Positions 27,770 through 36,654 of a stretch of DNA of 64,000 nt are shown piece after piece; within the stretch, counting starts at the first letter, position 1; every line of letters starts with the position of its first letter. Origin of the DNA: Pseudogracilibacillus sp037072025 (GTDB taxonomy: Bacteria; Bacillota; Bacilli; Bacillales; Amphibacillaceae); contig NZ_JAXHDD010000001.1 of assembly GCF_037072025.1 (NCBI RefSeq), positions 186,001 through 250,000 of the forward strand, written 5' to 3'. Both the position numbers and the translations under genes were made by a program. The notes under the pieces were generated by a model that worked only from the letters and a program-made list of their open reading frames with translations, was not told the DNA's origin and searched no databases.

Positions 27770-27947
27770 AATTTTAGAATTACGAAAAAATAAAGGGCTT
27801 ACACAAGAGACATTGGCAAAAAAATGTAATGTCACTCGACAAACAATTAATGCGATTGAAAATGATCGATATGATCCTACTTTAGCACTTGCATTTAAAA
27901 TAGCGGATGTTCTCGATACAACTGTTGATGACCTTTTCAAACATTGA
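27759..27947 (+). CDS. XRE-family transcriptional regulator
   Basis: A 62-residue helix-turn-helix protein, MINKILELRKNKGLTQETLA at the start and RQTINAIENDRYDPTLALAF, ending TTVDDLFKH. This is the compact YozG/YvaO-like single-domain form that represses its own cassette. Translationally coupled to the membrane protein gene before it. Confidence 0.9.
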   Translation: MINKILELRKNKGLTQETLAKKCNVTRQTINAIENDRYDPTLALAFKIADVLDTTVDDLFKH

Positions 27948-27988
27948 TTTAAACTACGGAGTCATTGGTCACAAAGGAGGTTTTCTTG

Positions 27989-28279
27989 TTGTCCATTATT
28001 GGTTTGATTTCTATTATTATTTTAATTTTCATTATGATATTGGCTGTCATAATAATGTTTAAACAAGCACCAAAAGGTGATTTAAGCAAAAGGATTTTAG
28101 CGTTAACACCTATTATTGTAGGGATTTTATTTTCTATGTTAATTCCAGAAAGTTTTCTATCCATGAATAAGGGTCTATCATCATTTATAAAAATGATAAT
28201 ACCTTTTATAGGCGCAGCATTCTCATTGCCGTTAATTTTGAAAGCAAAAAAGGAAATTGAAAAAACAACTAGTAAATAA
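27989..28279 (+). CDS. Small membrane protein, third gene of XRE cassette
   Basis: About 96 residues with three hydrophobic segments (near the N-terminus, middle and GAAFSLPLIL region) and a lysine-rich tail. AAAGGAGG at 27973-27980 favours a TTG start at 27986 or 27989; a TTG further upstream would overlap the ribosome site. It follows the XRE regulator by about 40 bp. No family recognised. Confidence 0.65.
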   Translation: MSIIGLISIIILIFIMILAVIIMFKQAPKGDLSKRILALTPIIVGILFSMLIPESFLSMNKGLSSFIKMIIPFIGAAFSLPLILKAKKEIEKTTSK

Positions 28280-28420
28280 AAGGGCATATATAACTAAATT
28301 CGTCTAAATTTTGCAGGTATAATAGAAAACTAATACTCATTGGAAATCAAAGAATTAGCTGAGTTTAAGTTTTAAATGATGTCTGTATTCGATGAAGGCT
28401 TTTTGCACGAGGGTGGGGTA

Positions 28421-28756
28421 AGGGGCAACGTGGAACAATGGAAAATTACATCAAAGAAGGGGAAAATCGGGTTTGCTTTTGGAAAAATGAACAGCAGCAA
28501 ATTTGAGGTTAATGCCGCCAAACTGTAAATAGCAGTATTGGCTTACAATTTCCACAATGGTCTTCGCCGTTTCTACATGCCAAAGAAGATGAAAAAACAC
28601 CAGGTTCAGACGATTCGATTGCGCCTGATCAAAATCTCAGGGAAAATCACCCGTTCCGGACGATATATTTCATTTAAATTAGCCAGCAGTTCATTATACA
28701 AAAAAGAATTTCTCGGCACTTTAAGAAATATTCAAGGGCTTCCCAAATTGTGCTGA
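28421..28756 (+). pseudogene. IS1380-type transposase C-terminal remnant
   Basis: Reading frames in this stretch give ENYIKEG, FAFGKMNSSKFEVNAAKL, a TAA stop, then AYNFHNGLRRFYMPKKMKKH and QVQTIRLRLIKISGKITRSG, the typical end of IS1380-family transposases. A frameshift near 28445-28475 and the internal stop disable it, and the N-terminal two thirds are missing. It marks this interval as a decayed insertion site. Confidence 0.8.
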
Positions 28757-28874
28757 TTGAGTATAATTTTCAAATATTATAGAAAATGAGTATATTTTCC
28801 TTAGAGGGATACGTATGTCCTTTTCTAGTTCAATTTATTTAGAAAATTCAAATAAAATCTGATTGTTAAATTTT

Positions 28875-29039
28875 TCATTTATCCTTTTTATCTAGCCTTT
28901 GAAAGAAATAATAGACAACAGTAGCTAAAATTGTGCCAAATAAAATATTTTGCCAATGAACTTCTGATTTGAGAAACCATTCCAAAGTAATTATTATAAA
29001 AAATAACAATACCCCGTAAATAATACTTTTTGCAATCAT
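28875..29039 (-). CDS. Small membrane protein, 54 residues
   Basis: Minus-strand frame MIAKSIIYGVLLFFIIITLE, then WFLKSEVHWQNILFGTILAT and VVYYFFQRLDKKDK. It has two transmembrane helices and a lysine-rich end. GGAGG lies 7 nt before the ATG, a good ribosome site. It is downstream of a decayed minus-strand coding stretch with small-residue-rich sequence. The size and layout resemble immunity proteins of bacteriocin loci, but that is inference only; no family recognised. Confidence 0.55.
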   Translation of the reverse strand: MIAKSIIYGVLLFFIIITLEWFLKSEVHWQNILFGTILATVVYYFFQRLDKKDK

Positions 29040-29103
29040 AAATCCTCCAGAAATTTGATTATTATTTAATAATAAAGTGAAAAAAACTGTTTACATGTTT
29101 AAT

Positions 29104-29543
29104 TTATCCAACTTCTTTGTTACAAGCAAGCCAATGTTGACCTAGTGTAACTACAATACCTGGTATACTCCCTCTAACACCGTGATTAATTAAACCATTA
29201 TCCCCCCCTTGTTCTATCAGATTACTTATCTGTAATCGTAATCCATACTAGACTTATAGTAAATACTTTCTAGACAAATCAAATGTCGTAGGTTTTTACT
29301 TGGATTTTTCATTAAAAAATCACCAACTTTTGAGGAGGTAGATATTGTTGTAGATGCTGCCCCTGATTTAGCACCCCCAGCTACTCCCATTCCACTTAAA
29401 ATGTGCTGATTGCCATTAAGTACGTAATAATCTTTGCATAAACAATTCTGGTTTAATGGTTTATTTTAAAACAATTGTTGTCTGCTTTAGCTACCGTAAT
29501 TTTTGAAGGGATATAATTTTTATCATTCACTTTTGACTTGCGT
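29104..29543 (-). pseudogene. Decayed coding stretch of unknown family
   Basis: Three successive minus-strand open segments in different frames, separated by stops: KVNDKNYIPSKITVAKADNN, then YYVLNGNQHILSGMGVAGGA continuing KSGAASTTISTSSKVG (stop at 29226), then NHGVRGSIPGIVVTLGQHWL (stop at 29104). The Gly/Ala/Ser/Thr-rich middle looks like real protein rather than random sequence, but I cannot name a family. No intact start is present. Confidence 0.4.
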
Positions 29544-29674
29544 TTACAGCATCCTAATAAATCAATAATAAACGGTGTTTAAAAGAGGATAAAAGCATTA
29601 AAAAAACCGCATAAACACAGACTTTTTGTTATGATTAAGGTGCTATCCAAATATAAACAAAAGGACGTGTTATT

Positions 29675-29892
29675 ATGCGGGAAAAACCAAAGAGATTGAA
29701 AAAGTATTCCAAACTCATGGGTTTTCAATTCATTCTATTGTATAGGATGCGATGTGCATGGGAACTTTCAATTTCTGTTTCCTTTGTCACAAAGCTGGAT
29801 TTTCTAAATAACAAGGATATTCTGTTACTAACATCATCACACTGATGTTAGTTAAAGACAGGTGGAAAGCCCTGTTCCTTTGGGATACGTAA
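29675..29892 (+). pseudogene. Possible transposase fragment
   Basis: From an ATG preceded by aaaaggacg the frame reads MREKPKRLKKYSKLMGF, then stops. Near 29855 another frame reads MLVKDRWKALFLWDT before a stop, a segment reminiscent of IS4-type transposases before their YGKRW motif. No complete domain remains. It is offered as a weak call beside the IS1380 remnant. Confidence 0.3.
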
Positions 29893-29973
29893 CTCAAGAA
29901 TAAAGTGCAAACTTCACAGAATCAATTTTTTAAAAATTGTCTCTATCTCTTCTAAAAAAATGATTAATCCCTA

Positions 29974-32625
29974 TTAATTCTTTTTTGAAAAACCAAATAA
30001 TACAGTTGGAATAGCACTTAATGCAATGATTAACAACCAATCTTGTAAACCTAAAGCCATCGTATAGAAAATTGGCTGTAAGGCTTCAACATACAACACA
30101 ATAAGTAACATAAATAAAGAGGATATCACTGCTCCAATTAAATAAATATTATTAAATGGATTTCGGCCAAAGATTCCATTTTCACTTCGACAGTCAAATA
30201 CATGAATAAGTTGTGCTAATACTAACGTAGTAAAAGCGACTGTTCTAGCATGAGTGAGATTTTCTGCCTGATTATCATAAATAACCATAAAAGCGATCAA
30301 AGAAACAAGCCCAATCATAATTCCCCGCGTAATGATTTTGGTTCCAAGACCTCTAGCAAAAACACCTTCTCTAGGATTACGCGGTTTTTGTTCCATAACA
30401 TTTTTTTCGGGTGGATCAAGACCTAACGCCATTGCCGGGAGCCCATCTGTTACAAGGTTTACCCATAAAATCTGCACTGGAACTAGTGGTAGTGGCATAG
30501 CGAGTAGCATCGCAACCATCATGACAAAAATTTCTCCAACATTTGAAGCTAACAAATAGCGGATAAATTTTCGAATATTTTCATAAATATTTCTACCTTC
30601 TCGAATAGCTTCTTTAATCGTAGTAAAATTATCGTCCATTAATATTAAAGAGGAGGCTTCTTTTGTTACATCTGTACCGCTTATCCCCATACTTACACCG
30701 ATGTTACTTGCTTTTATAGCTGGAGCATCATTGACGCCGTCCCCTGTCATTGCAACAATATGTCCACGTTTTTGAAATGCTTGCACAATCTTTAATTTAT
30801 GTTCAGGAGTTACTCTTGCAAATACAGTTACTTTTTCTATAATATTAGCCAATGAATCTGTATCCATATTATTAAGCTCATGTCCTTCTAGGGTAAGCTC
30901 CCCTTCTTCTTGCAACCCAATTTCGCGTGCGATAGCTGCGGCTGTTTTTTTATGGTCTCCAGTTATCATAACCGTCTTTATTCCTGCCCTTTTACATTGA
31001 TCAATTGCATCTTTAACTTCTTTTCGAGGAGGATCCTTTAATCCGTATAAGCCAACGAACGTTAAATCCTTTTCTAGTTTTGAAAGTTCTAATGGATCAC
31101 CCCTTGATATTGATTTCACACTAATTGCAATAATACGTAATGCTTTTTCTGCCATTTCATCCATTTGACGCTCAATTTCTTTTGTGTCAGTAAGTCGTGT
31201 CCGACCATTTACATTCACTCGGTGCGAACATCTTGGAACAATCCTTTCTGGTGCACCTTTAGAAATAACGAATCTTCGTTTATTTTCATCTTCAACAACA
31301 ACTGTCATTCTTTTTCTTGTAGAATCAAATGGGAATTGTTTAATAATTTTAAATTGATCTTTTATTAAGTGTGTTAACTCTAGTTTCCTAGCTGCAACTA
31401 ATAGTGCTCCGTCTGTTGGATCACCATCAACAATATATCGTCCCTTTTTTACAAATAATGAAGCTTCATTACAAAGTAAACCATAAAGCATCATCTGCTC
31501 CAAATTCGGATAGTTACGATCAACTTTCTTATCATTAACGAAAAAATCACCTGTCGTTGTATAACCTTCACCGGAAACATAGATATGTTGATCATTTATA
31601 TACATTTCTTTTACTGTCATTTGATTTTCAGTAATGGTTCCTGTTTTATCAGAACATATGACAGATGCACAACCTAACGTTTCTACAGCAGACAATTGTC
31701 TAACGATGGCTTTTCGTTTAATCATCCGTTGTACACCCAAAGAAAGTGCTACAGTGACGATTGCTGGTAGCCCCTCAGGGATAACGGCAACAGCTAAAGA
31801 AACCCCGGCTAAGAACATGTCATACAATGGTTGTCCATGATAAACTCCAATTCCAACCGTTAGCGCCGTCAATAAGAGTACAACATAAATTAAAATTTTC
31901 CCTAACTCCATAAGTTTTAATTCTAATGGAGTAATAACTTTTTCTGTCTTATCCATTAAGGAAGCAATCTGACCAAGTGCAGTATTCATACCCGTTTGAA
32001 TAATAATTCCGGTACCACTGCCTTTTGTCACTAATGTTCCTTTAAATCCTATATTATGTTGGTCTTGCATTGCAACATTATCTTGGTAAATAACTTGGCT
32101 TGTCTTTTCAACAGGCAATGATTCACCTGTTAACGTTGATTCTTCTGTTTCTAATTCGTTTGCTTTAATGATACGAATATCAGCTGGAACACGATCCCCG
32201 GTTTTAATACGAATAACATCTCCAACAACTGCTTCTTCCGACGGTATCGCTTTCCAATCTCCGTCACGCAGTACTCTTATTTTTGGGGCAGACAGCTCTT
32301 TTAATTTTTCCAGTGACTTTTCTGCCTTTTGTTCCTGAAAAAAACCAATAAATCCATTCAATAAAACGATCACCATAATAGCAAGTGCATCGATATACTC
32401 ACCAAGCATACCAGCAATTAACGTTGCAGCGAGTAAAATAAGTACCATGAAATCCTGAAACTGCTTAACAAATAATATCAAAAGGGATTGCTTCTTCGCT
32501 ATCTCAAGTGTATTTGTTCCAAATTTTTTCCTTCGTTCTTCTACTTGTTTTTCTGATAATCCTTTTTCTTGATAGACATGTAATTTCCGTTCGACATCTT
32601 TTATCTCTACCTGATACCATTTCAC
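29974..32625 (-). CDS. Cation-transporting P-type ATPase (Ca2+ type, YloB-like)
   Basis: An 883-residue P2A-type ATPase. It has the actuator TGES at 166-169, the ion-site PEGLP at 283-287, the phosphorylation motif DKTGT at 326-330, KGAPE, and the hinge MTGDGVNDAPAI. About ten transmembrane helices are spread in the usual 2+2+6 pattern, with NLVTDGLPAMALG in TM6. The B. subtilis homologue YloB is a calcium ATPase of sporulating cells, next to yloA and yloC as here. No metal-binding N-terminal domain. Confidence 0.93.
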   Translation of the reverse strand: MKWYQVEIKDVERKLHVYQEKGLSEKQVEERRKKFGTNTLEIAKKQSLLILFVKQFQDFMVLILLAATLIAGMLGEYIDALAIMVIVLLNGFIGFFQEQKAEKSLEKLKELSAPKIRVLRDGDWKAIPSEEAVVGDVIRIKTGDRVPADIRIIKANELETEESTLTGESLPVEKTSQVIYQDNVAMQDQHNIGFKGTLVTKGSGTGIIIQTGMNTALGQIASLMDKTEKVITPLELKLMELGKILIYVVLLLTALTVGIGVYHGQPLYDMFLAGVSLAVAVIPEGLPAIVTVALSLGVQRMIKRKAIVRQLSAVETLGCASVICSDKTGTITENQMTVKEMYINDQHIYVSGEGYTTTGDFFVNDKKVDRNYPNLEQMMLYGLLCNEASLFVKKGRYIVDGDPTDGALLVAARKLELTHLIKDQFKIIKQFPFDSTRKRMTVVVEDENKRRFVISKGAPERIVPRCSHRVNVNGRTRLTDTKEIERQMDEMAEKALRIIAISVKSISRGDPLELSKLEKDLTFVGLYGLKDPPRKEVKDAIDQCKRAGIKTVMITGDHKKTAAAIAREIGLQEEGELTLEGHELNNMDTDSLANIIEKVTVFARVTPEHKLKIVQAFQKRGHIVAMTGDGVNDAPAIKASNIGVSMGISGTDVTKEASSLILMDDNFTTIKEAIREGRNIYENIRKFIRYLLASNVGEIFVMMVAMLLAMPLPLVPVQILWVNLVTDGLPAMALGLDPPEKNVMEQKPRNPREGVFARGLGTKIITRGIMIGLVSLIAFMVIYDNQAENLTHARTVAFTTLVLAQLIHVFDCRSENGIFGRNPFNNIYLIGAVISSLFMLLIVLYVEALQPIFYTMALGLQDWLLIIALSAIPTVLFGFSKKN

Positions 32626-32655
32626 ATTTCATCCCCACCTATTTTATGCAATATA

Positions 32656-32730
32656 TTAGAAAACTACAGGTTTGCAAAACTTGGTTGCACTCTGCACCAA
32701 GAAAGTTTCATGCTTTCTTATTGCTAACTA
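32656..32730. repeat. Second dispersed element family, internally deleted copy
   Basis: Starts ttagaaaactacaggtttgc and ends gaaagtttcatgctttctta, the two ends of the family at 25311-25491, with nearly all of the interior missing. Inner arms cttggttgca and tgcaccaag pair. It lies between the P-type ATPase and rqcH. Confidence 0.5.
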
Positions 32731-32802
32731 AAGACTACTTGTACAATATGTATGCAGACTCGTCCGAAATAATGCTATAATAGCGTGTGAGGTGATCTGA
32801 TT

Positions 32803-34497
32803 ATGCCATTTGACGGAATTGTTACACGTGCAGTCGTTAATGAATTAAATGAAATAATCACTGGTGGTAGAATAAATAAAATCTATCAACCAACGAATAC
32901 AGAAGTTGTAATTACTGTAAGAAATAATCGACAAAACCATACTTTACTCCTTTCGGTTCACCCTTCATACGCAAGACTTCATGTAACGGAAGATACATAT
33001 AGAAATCCTGATGAACCTCCGATGTTTTGTATGATACTTCGGAAGCATTTGGCAGGGGCTGTAGTTGAAGAGATTGAACAATTTGATTTGGAACGTGTGG
33101 TGACATTTCGCTTTCGGGCTATTGATGAAATTGGTGATGCCGTTTCAAAAACACTTATTATCGAGATTATGGGCAGACATAGTAATGTTGTCTTATTAAA
33201 TGAAAATAAAAATACAATCATCAACTGTTTAAAACATATCGCTCCATTTCAAAATCGATATCGTACACTGCTCCCTGGAGCCTCTTATAAATTGCCACCA
33301 CCTCAAAATAAATTAAATTTACTTGAGACGGACGAAGAACAATTTATAAAAAAACTTGATTTTAATTCAGGTAAACTGGACAGACAAATTGTGCAAACTG
33401 TATCCGGGATCTCCCCTTTTGCTGCCAAAGAAATTGTACACCGGGCTCATTTAGGCGCAGAATCGGCATATAAAAAAGAATTTACAAAATTTAAAGAACA
33501 AGTACAACATCATTTATATGAACCCGCAATTTACCAAAATAAAAAAGAAGATTTTCATGTTATCCCTATTTCTTATATAGACAAATGGATGAGTTTTTCT
33601 ACTGTAAATGAATTAATTGATGCATTTTATTCAAATAAAGCTGAAAGAGACCGAGTCAAACAACAAGCAAGAGATTTAGAAAAGTTTGTTCAAAATGAAT
33701 TGGCTAAAAATAAACGGAAATTAAAGATTCATGAAAAAACGATTGAAAAAGCGAAAGATGCAGATCTGTATCAAAAACAAGGAGAATTATTGACAGCGCA
33801 TATGCATCTCGTTAAAAAAGGTGACAATAGTGTTAAAGTTGTTGATTATTATGATCCGGAACAACGTGAAATAACAATTAACTTATTGCAAGATAAGACG
33901 CCGAGTGAAAATGCTCAACTCCTTTTTAAACGTTATCGCAAACTATCTACGGCAAAAAAGAATGCCGCCATTGAAATTAGAAAAACGAAAGCTGAAATCA
34001 CTTATTTAGAAAATATTTTACAGCAAATAGAACATGCCAGAGATGAAGATGTGGAAGATATTCGAGAAGAATTAATAGAAGAAGGATATATGAAAAAACA
34101 AATCAAACGAAAAAGAAGGCGTAAAAAACCAACGCCTGATAAATTTACTTCTTCGGATGGAACGACCATTTATGTCGGCAGAAACAATAAACAAAATGAG
34201 TATGTCACCCAGACGCTCGCAAATAAAAATGATATTTGGCTTCACACACTAGACATTCCTGGTTCGCATGTAGTCATTAAATCATCGGATCCTTCTGAAC
34301 AGACATTATATGAAGCGGCCGGGCTTGCCGCCTATTTTAGTAAAGCCCAACAATCTGCTTCCGTTCCAGTTGACTACACTGAAATACGTTACGTAAAAAA
34401 ACCTAGTGGAGCTAAACCAGGATTTGTAACATACAGTGAACAAAAAACACTTTTTGTAACGCCGGATGAAGAACTGATTAAAAAACTAAGAAATTAA
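32803..34497 (+). CDS. rqcH: Ribosome quality control protein RqcH (NEMF/FbpA family, YloA)
   Basis: Binds 50S-peptidyl-tRNA complexes and adds C-terminal alanine tails to stalled peptides. The 564-residue protein has the N-terminal NFACT-N domain, a helix-hairpin-helix and a long coiled coil (about 285-440). A lysine-rich linker and C-terminal NFACT-R domain follow, with DIWLHTLDIPGSHVVIKS. The position that I align with the functional Asp-Arg pair reads Glu97-Arg98 (FDLERVV); this needs an alignment. It is divergent from the P-type ATPase. rqcP2 (ylmH) is also in this window. Confidence 0.93.
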   Translation: MPFDGIVTRAVVNELNEIITGGRINKIYQPTNTEVVITVRNNRQNHTLLLSVHPSYARLHVTEDTYRNPDEPPMFCMILRKHLAGAVVEEIEQFDLERVVTFRFRAIDEIGDAVSKTLIIEIMGRHSNVVLLNENKNTIINCLKHIAPFQNRYRTLLPGASYKLPPPQNKLNLLETDEEQFIKKLDFNSGKLDRQIVQTVSGISPFAAKEIVHRAHLGAESAYKKEFTKFKEQVQHHLYEPAIYQNKKEDFHVIPISYIDKWMSFSTVNELIDAFYSNKAERDRVKQQARDLEKFVQNELAKNKRKLKIHEKTIEKAKDADLYQKQGELLTAHMHLVKKGDNSVKVVDYYDPEQREITINLLQDKTPSENAQLLFKRYRKLSTAKKNAAIEIRKTKAEITYLENILQQIEHARDEDVEDIREELIEEGYMKKQIKRKRRRKKPTPDKFTSSDGTTIYVGRNNKQNEYVTQTLANKNDIWLHTLDIPGSHVVIKSSDPSEQTLYEAAGLAAYFSKAQQSASVPVDYTEIRYVKKPSGAKPGFVTYSEQKTLFVTPDEELIKKLRN

Positions 34498-34567
34498 AAA
34501 GAGTCTGATTCTAGATACTGGATGGAAAATTTTGTTGCAGAATAACTCTTGATGTTAGTCGTAAATC

Positions 34568-34709
34568 TTAGAAAACTTGGCTTACCACCAAGCCTTGGCG
34601 AGAACTAAAATTGCACTTACGAGTGATTGAGGTGCTAGTACTGGCGTTGCGACAGGACGTCGCGCTTTTAGCCAGTGAGCAGTAAGAAAGTTTTATACTT
34701 CCTATCTGC
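34568..34709. repeat. Second dispersed element family, copy 2
   Basis: ttagaaaacttggcttacca ... cacttacgagtgattgaggt ... gacaggacgtcgcgctttta ... gaaagttttatacttcct. It matches the 25.3 kb copy over its whole length but lacks the ggtgggacgaacgaaag module. It lies at the 3' end of rqcH, before a two-way terminator. Confidence 0.75.
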
Positions 34710-34750
34710 TAAAAAGGGCTACAACCAATTAGTGGATGTAGCCCTTTTTT
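34710..34750. terminator. Bidirectional intrinsic terminator between rqcH and the LysR gene
   Basis: AAGGGCTACA ... TGTAGCCCTT, a 10-bp perfect stem with A-run upstream and T-run downstream, serving two convergent genes. It overlaps the last bases of the LysR gene. Confidence 0.88.
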
Positions 34751-35609
34751 AGTCAAATTGTTCACTTAACAATAGATCAATAAAACTATTTACCTGTGGT
34801 AGTTTTCTAATTCCTCCTTGGTAACATAACCAAGTATCCCTTGTAATTGCTTCACCTTGAACTTCTAGCGGAAGATGAGGAAATTTATCCATTAGAACAT
34901 GTGATATACTTTTTGGAAGGATTGCCATTCCTAGCCCTTGTTTCATAAATTGTTTACATGTTTCTATTTGATCAACACTAATTTTCTGAATCGGGTTAAT
35001 TTTATCTTGATGAAAAAAGAGCCAGTGATTCATTAAGTCTTGAAAATAATCATCACTCTTAAATGAAATGAGCGGGCGTTGTTTCACTTCATCTTTGTTA
35101 AAAGGTTCCGTATCAAAAATATAAAGAGGATCCTTAAATAAAAGAATGGACGTACTATCTTTTATTTTTTCTCCTCGCACTATTGTTACGTGATATTTTG
35201 TATGATCTCTTATTAAATTTTCACTTAGACCTGTAACTAGATCGATCGAAACTAACGGGTACATATTGGTAAACTTCGATAGAATGGAAGGTAAATAACG
35301 TTGGCTAATTACTGATGAACAAGCAATTGATAAAGTACCACGGACTTCGATACTGGATGCTGCCAACTTGTTTTTAATTTCCTTCTCTCGCTCAATCACT
35401 TCCTTAGCGTGTTTTAAAATCATTTCACCACTAGGTGTCAATTTGAGTCGCTTTGAAGTTCGAATAAAAATTTGTTCTCCAAAATATTCTTCAATAAATT
35501 TTAAACGTTGTGATACAGCTGGCTGTGAAATTAGTACTGCTTTTGCTGTTCCCCTTACGGTCCCAATTTTTTCAAGTTGAATTAATAATTCGTAATCATC
35601 AATTTTCAT
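34749..35609 (-). CDS. LysR-family transcriptional regulator
   Basis: A 286-residue protein from MKIDDYELLIQLEKIGTVRG, with an N-terminal winged helix-turn-helix (TAKAVLISQPAVSQRLKFIE) and a C-terminal LysR substrate-binding domain (TLSIACSSVISQRYLPSILS onwards). I preferred this ATG because AAAGGG lies just upstream and the family starts here; 12 more codons are open upstream. The neighbours give no clear target, though the CysL/CysB-like style is suggestive only. Confidence 0.9.
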   Translation of the reverse strand: MKIDDYELLIQLEKIGTVRGTAKAVLISQPAVSQRLKFIEEYFGEQIFIRTSKRLKLTPSGEMILKHAKEVIEREKEIKNKLAASSIEVRGTLSIACSSVISQRYLPSILSKFTNMYPLVSIDLVTGLSENLIRDHTKYHVTIVRGEKIKDSTSILLFKDPLYIFDTEPFNKDEVKQRPLISFKSDDYFQDLMNHWLFFHQDKINPIQKISVDQIETCKQFMKQGLGMAILPKSISHVLMDKFPHLPLEVQGEAITRDTWLCYQGGIRKLPQVNSFIDLLLSEQFD

Positions 35610-35739
35610 CTTAAAACCCTTTACTATATAAGTATTTTTAATCACTTTCTATTATATAATAAAATTACTTCAATTTCATCAAAAATCATATTTAATCAGG
35701 TAGCTAATGATGTTCATCCTTCCATTCTTCTCTGTTCTA

Positions 35740-36301
35740 AGTAAACTGTGACGTAACGATTTATCACCGTTGGGGAAAAGTGTCTCTACCTCCGTTCCGG
35801 AATGTGAGTCGATGAACAACATGCTGAGTCCAGATCTAAGATGTCGAGTCGATCTGTAAGACGTGTATGTTTCGATATTAATCGTGACCGTTTTGAGTAA
35901 GGGTCATGGAAAAAGGCATGTTTCGATGTTAATCGTGACCGTTTTGGATAAGGGTCATGGAAAAAGGGCATGTTTCGATGTTAATCGTGACCGTTTTGGA
36001 TAAGGGTCATGGAAAAAGGGCATGTTTCGATGTTAATCGTGACCGTTTTGAGTAAGAGTCGTGGAAAACGGGCATGTTTCGATGTTAATCGTGACCGTTT
36101 TGAGTAAGAGTCGTGGAAAACGGGTATGTTTCGATATTAATCGTGACCGTTTTGAGTAAGAGTCGTGGAAAACGGGCATGTTTCGTTATTAATCGTGACC
36201 GTTTTGGGTAAAGATCATGGAAAACGGCGAGTCTGTTTCCATGATGTCGAGTCGTCCGTATCGATTTATTAATAAGCAGAGCCTTATATCGCAGTTTATG
36301 G
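35740..36301. repeat. Dispersed element E carrying a 52-bp minisatellite
   Basis: The element ends are gtaaactgtgacgtaacgat on the left and, reversed, ccataaactgcgatataagg on the right, matching the ends of the other elements in this window. The left inner part (gatttatcaccgttgggg) is also found in element F at 61172. Remnant cgagtc units lie just inside both ends (about 35829-35860 and 36230-36255), the repeat of which element F is built. Confidence 0.8.
35862..36230. repeat. Tandem array, about seven 52-bp units
   Basis: Unit: atgtttcgatgttaatcgtg followed by accgttttgagtaagagtcg and tggaaaacgggc. Two variants alternate in blocks (ggataagggtcatggaaaaa first, then gagtaagagtcgtggaaaac). Each unit can fold: cgat-gtta-atcg and ccgtttt ... 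aaaacgg. Reading frames through it differ between units and lack ribosome sites, so it is not coding. Confidence 0.88.
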
Positions 36302-36654
36302 ATTATATGAATTACGCAATCTTTTTTGTAAGACCAGCAATTGATCTAATCCTATAAAAAAAGCCCATATAATTAATTAAGGGGTTCCATTTCCTTAGAG
36401 AAAAGTCATGAAAACAAGTAAATTCACTATCTAATTCACAATATAATTAACCTATTATTTTCTTTCCCAAAACAACAAAAAGGTATTAAACAGAAGGTGC
36501 GAATTGCAGCTCTTTTGTAATTAATTTTATTGTTAATTTAAAATATTCTGATATTGAAAAAATATTACTTTATGATATTGTATAGTTAATCAACCCACTA
36601 ATTATCTAAGGAACGAAGTGCTTTAGAAGTTGAAATTTAAAAGGGGAGTTGTTT

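Noticed and set aside
35786..35971. Small minus-strand frame with a repeated PYPKRSRLTSKHA-like pattern
   Set aside because: It is a translation of the 52-bp array and shifts frame with each unit (52 is not a multiple of 3).
35862..36230. CRISPR array
   Set aside because: Units are contiguous tandem copies with no unique spacers, and no cas genes are near.
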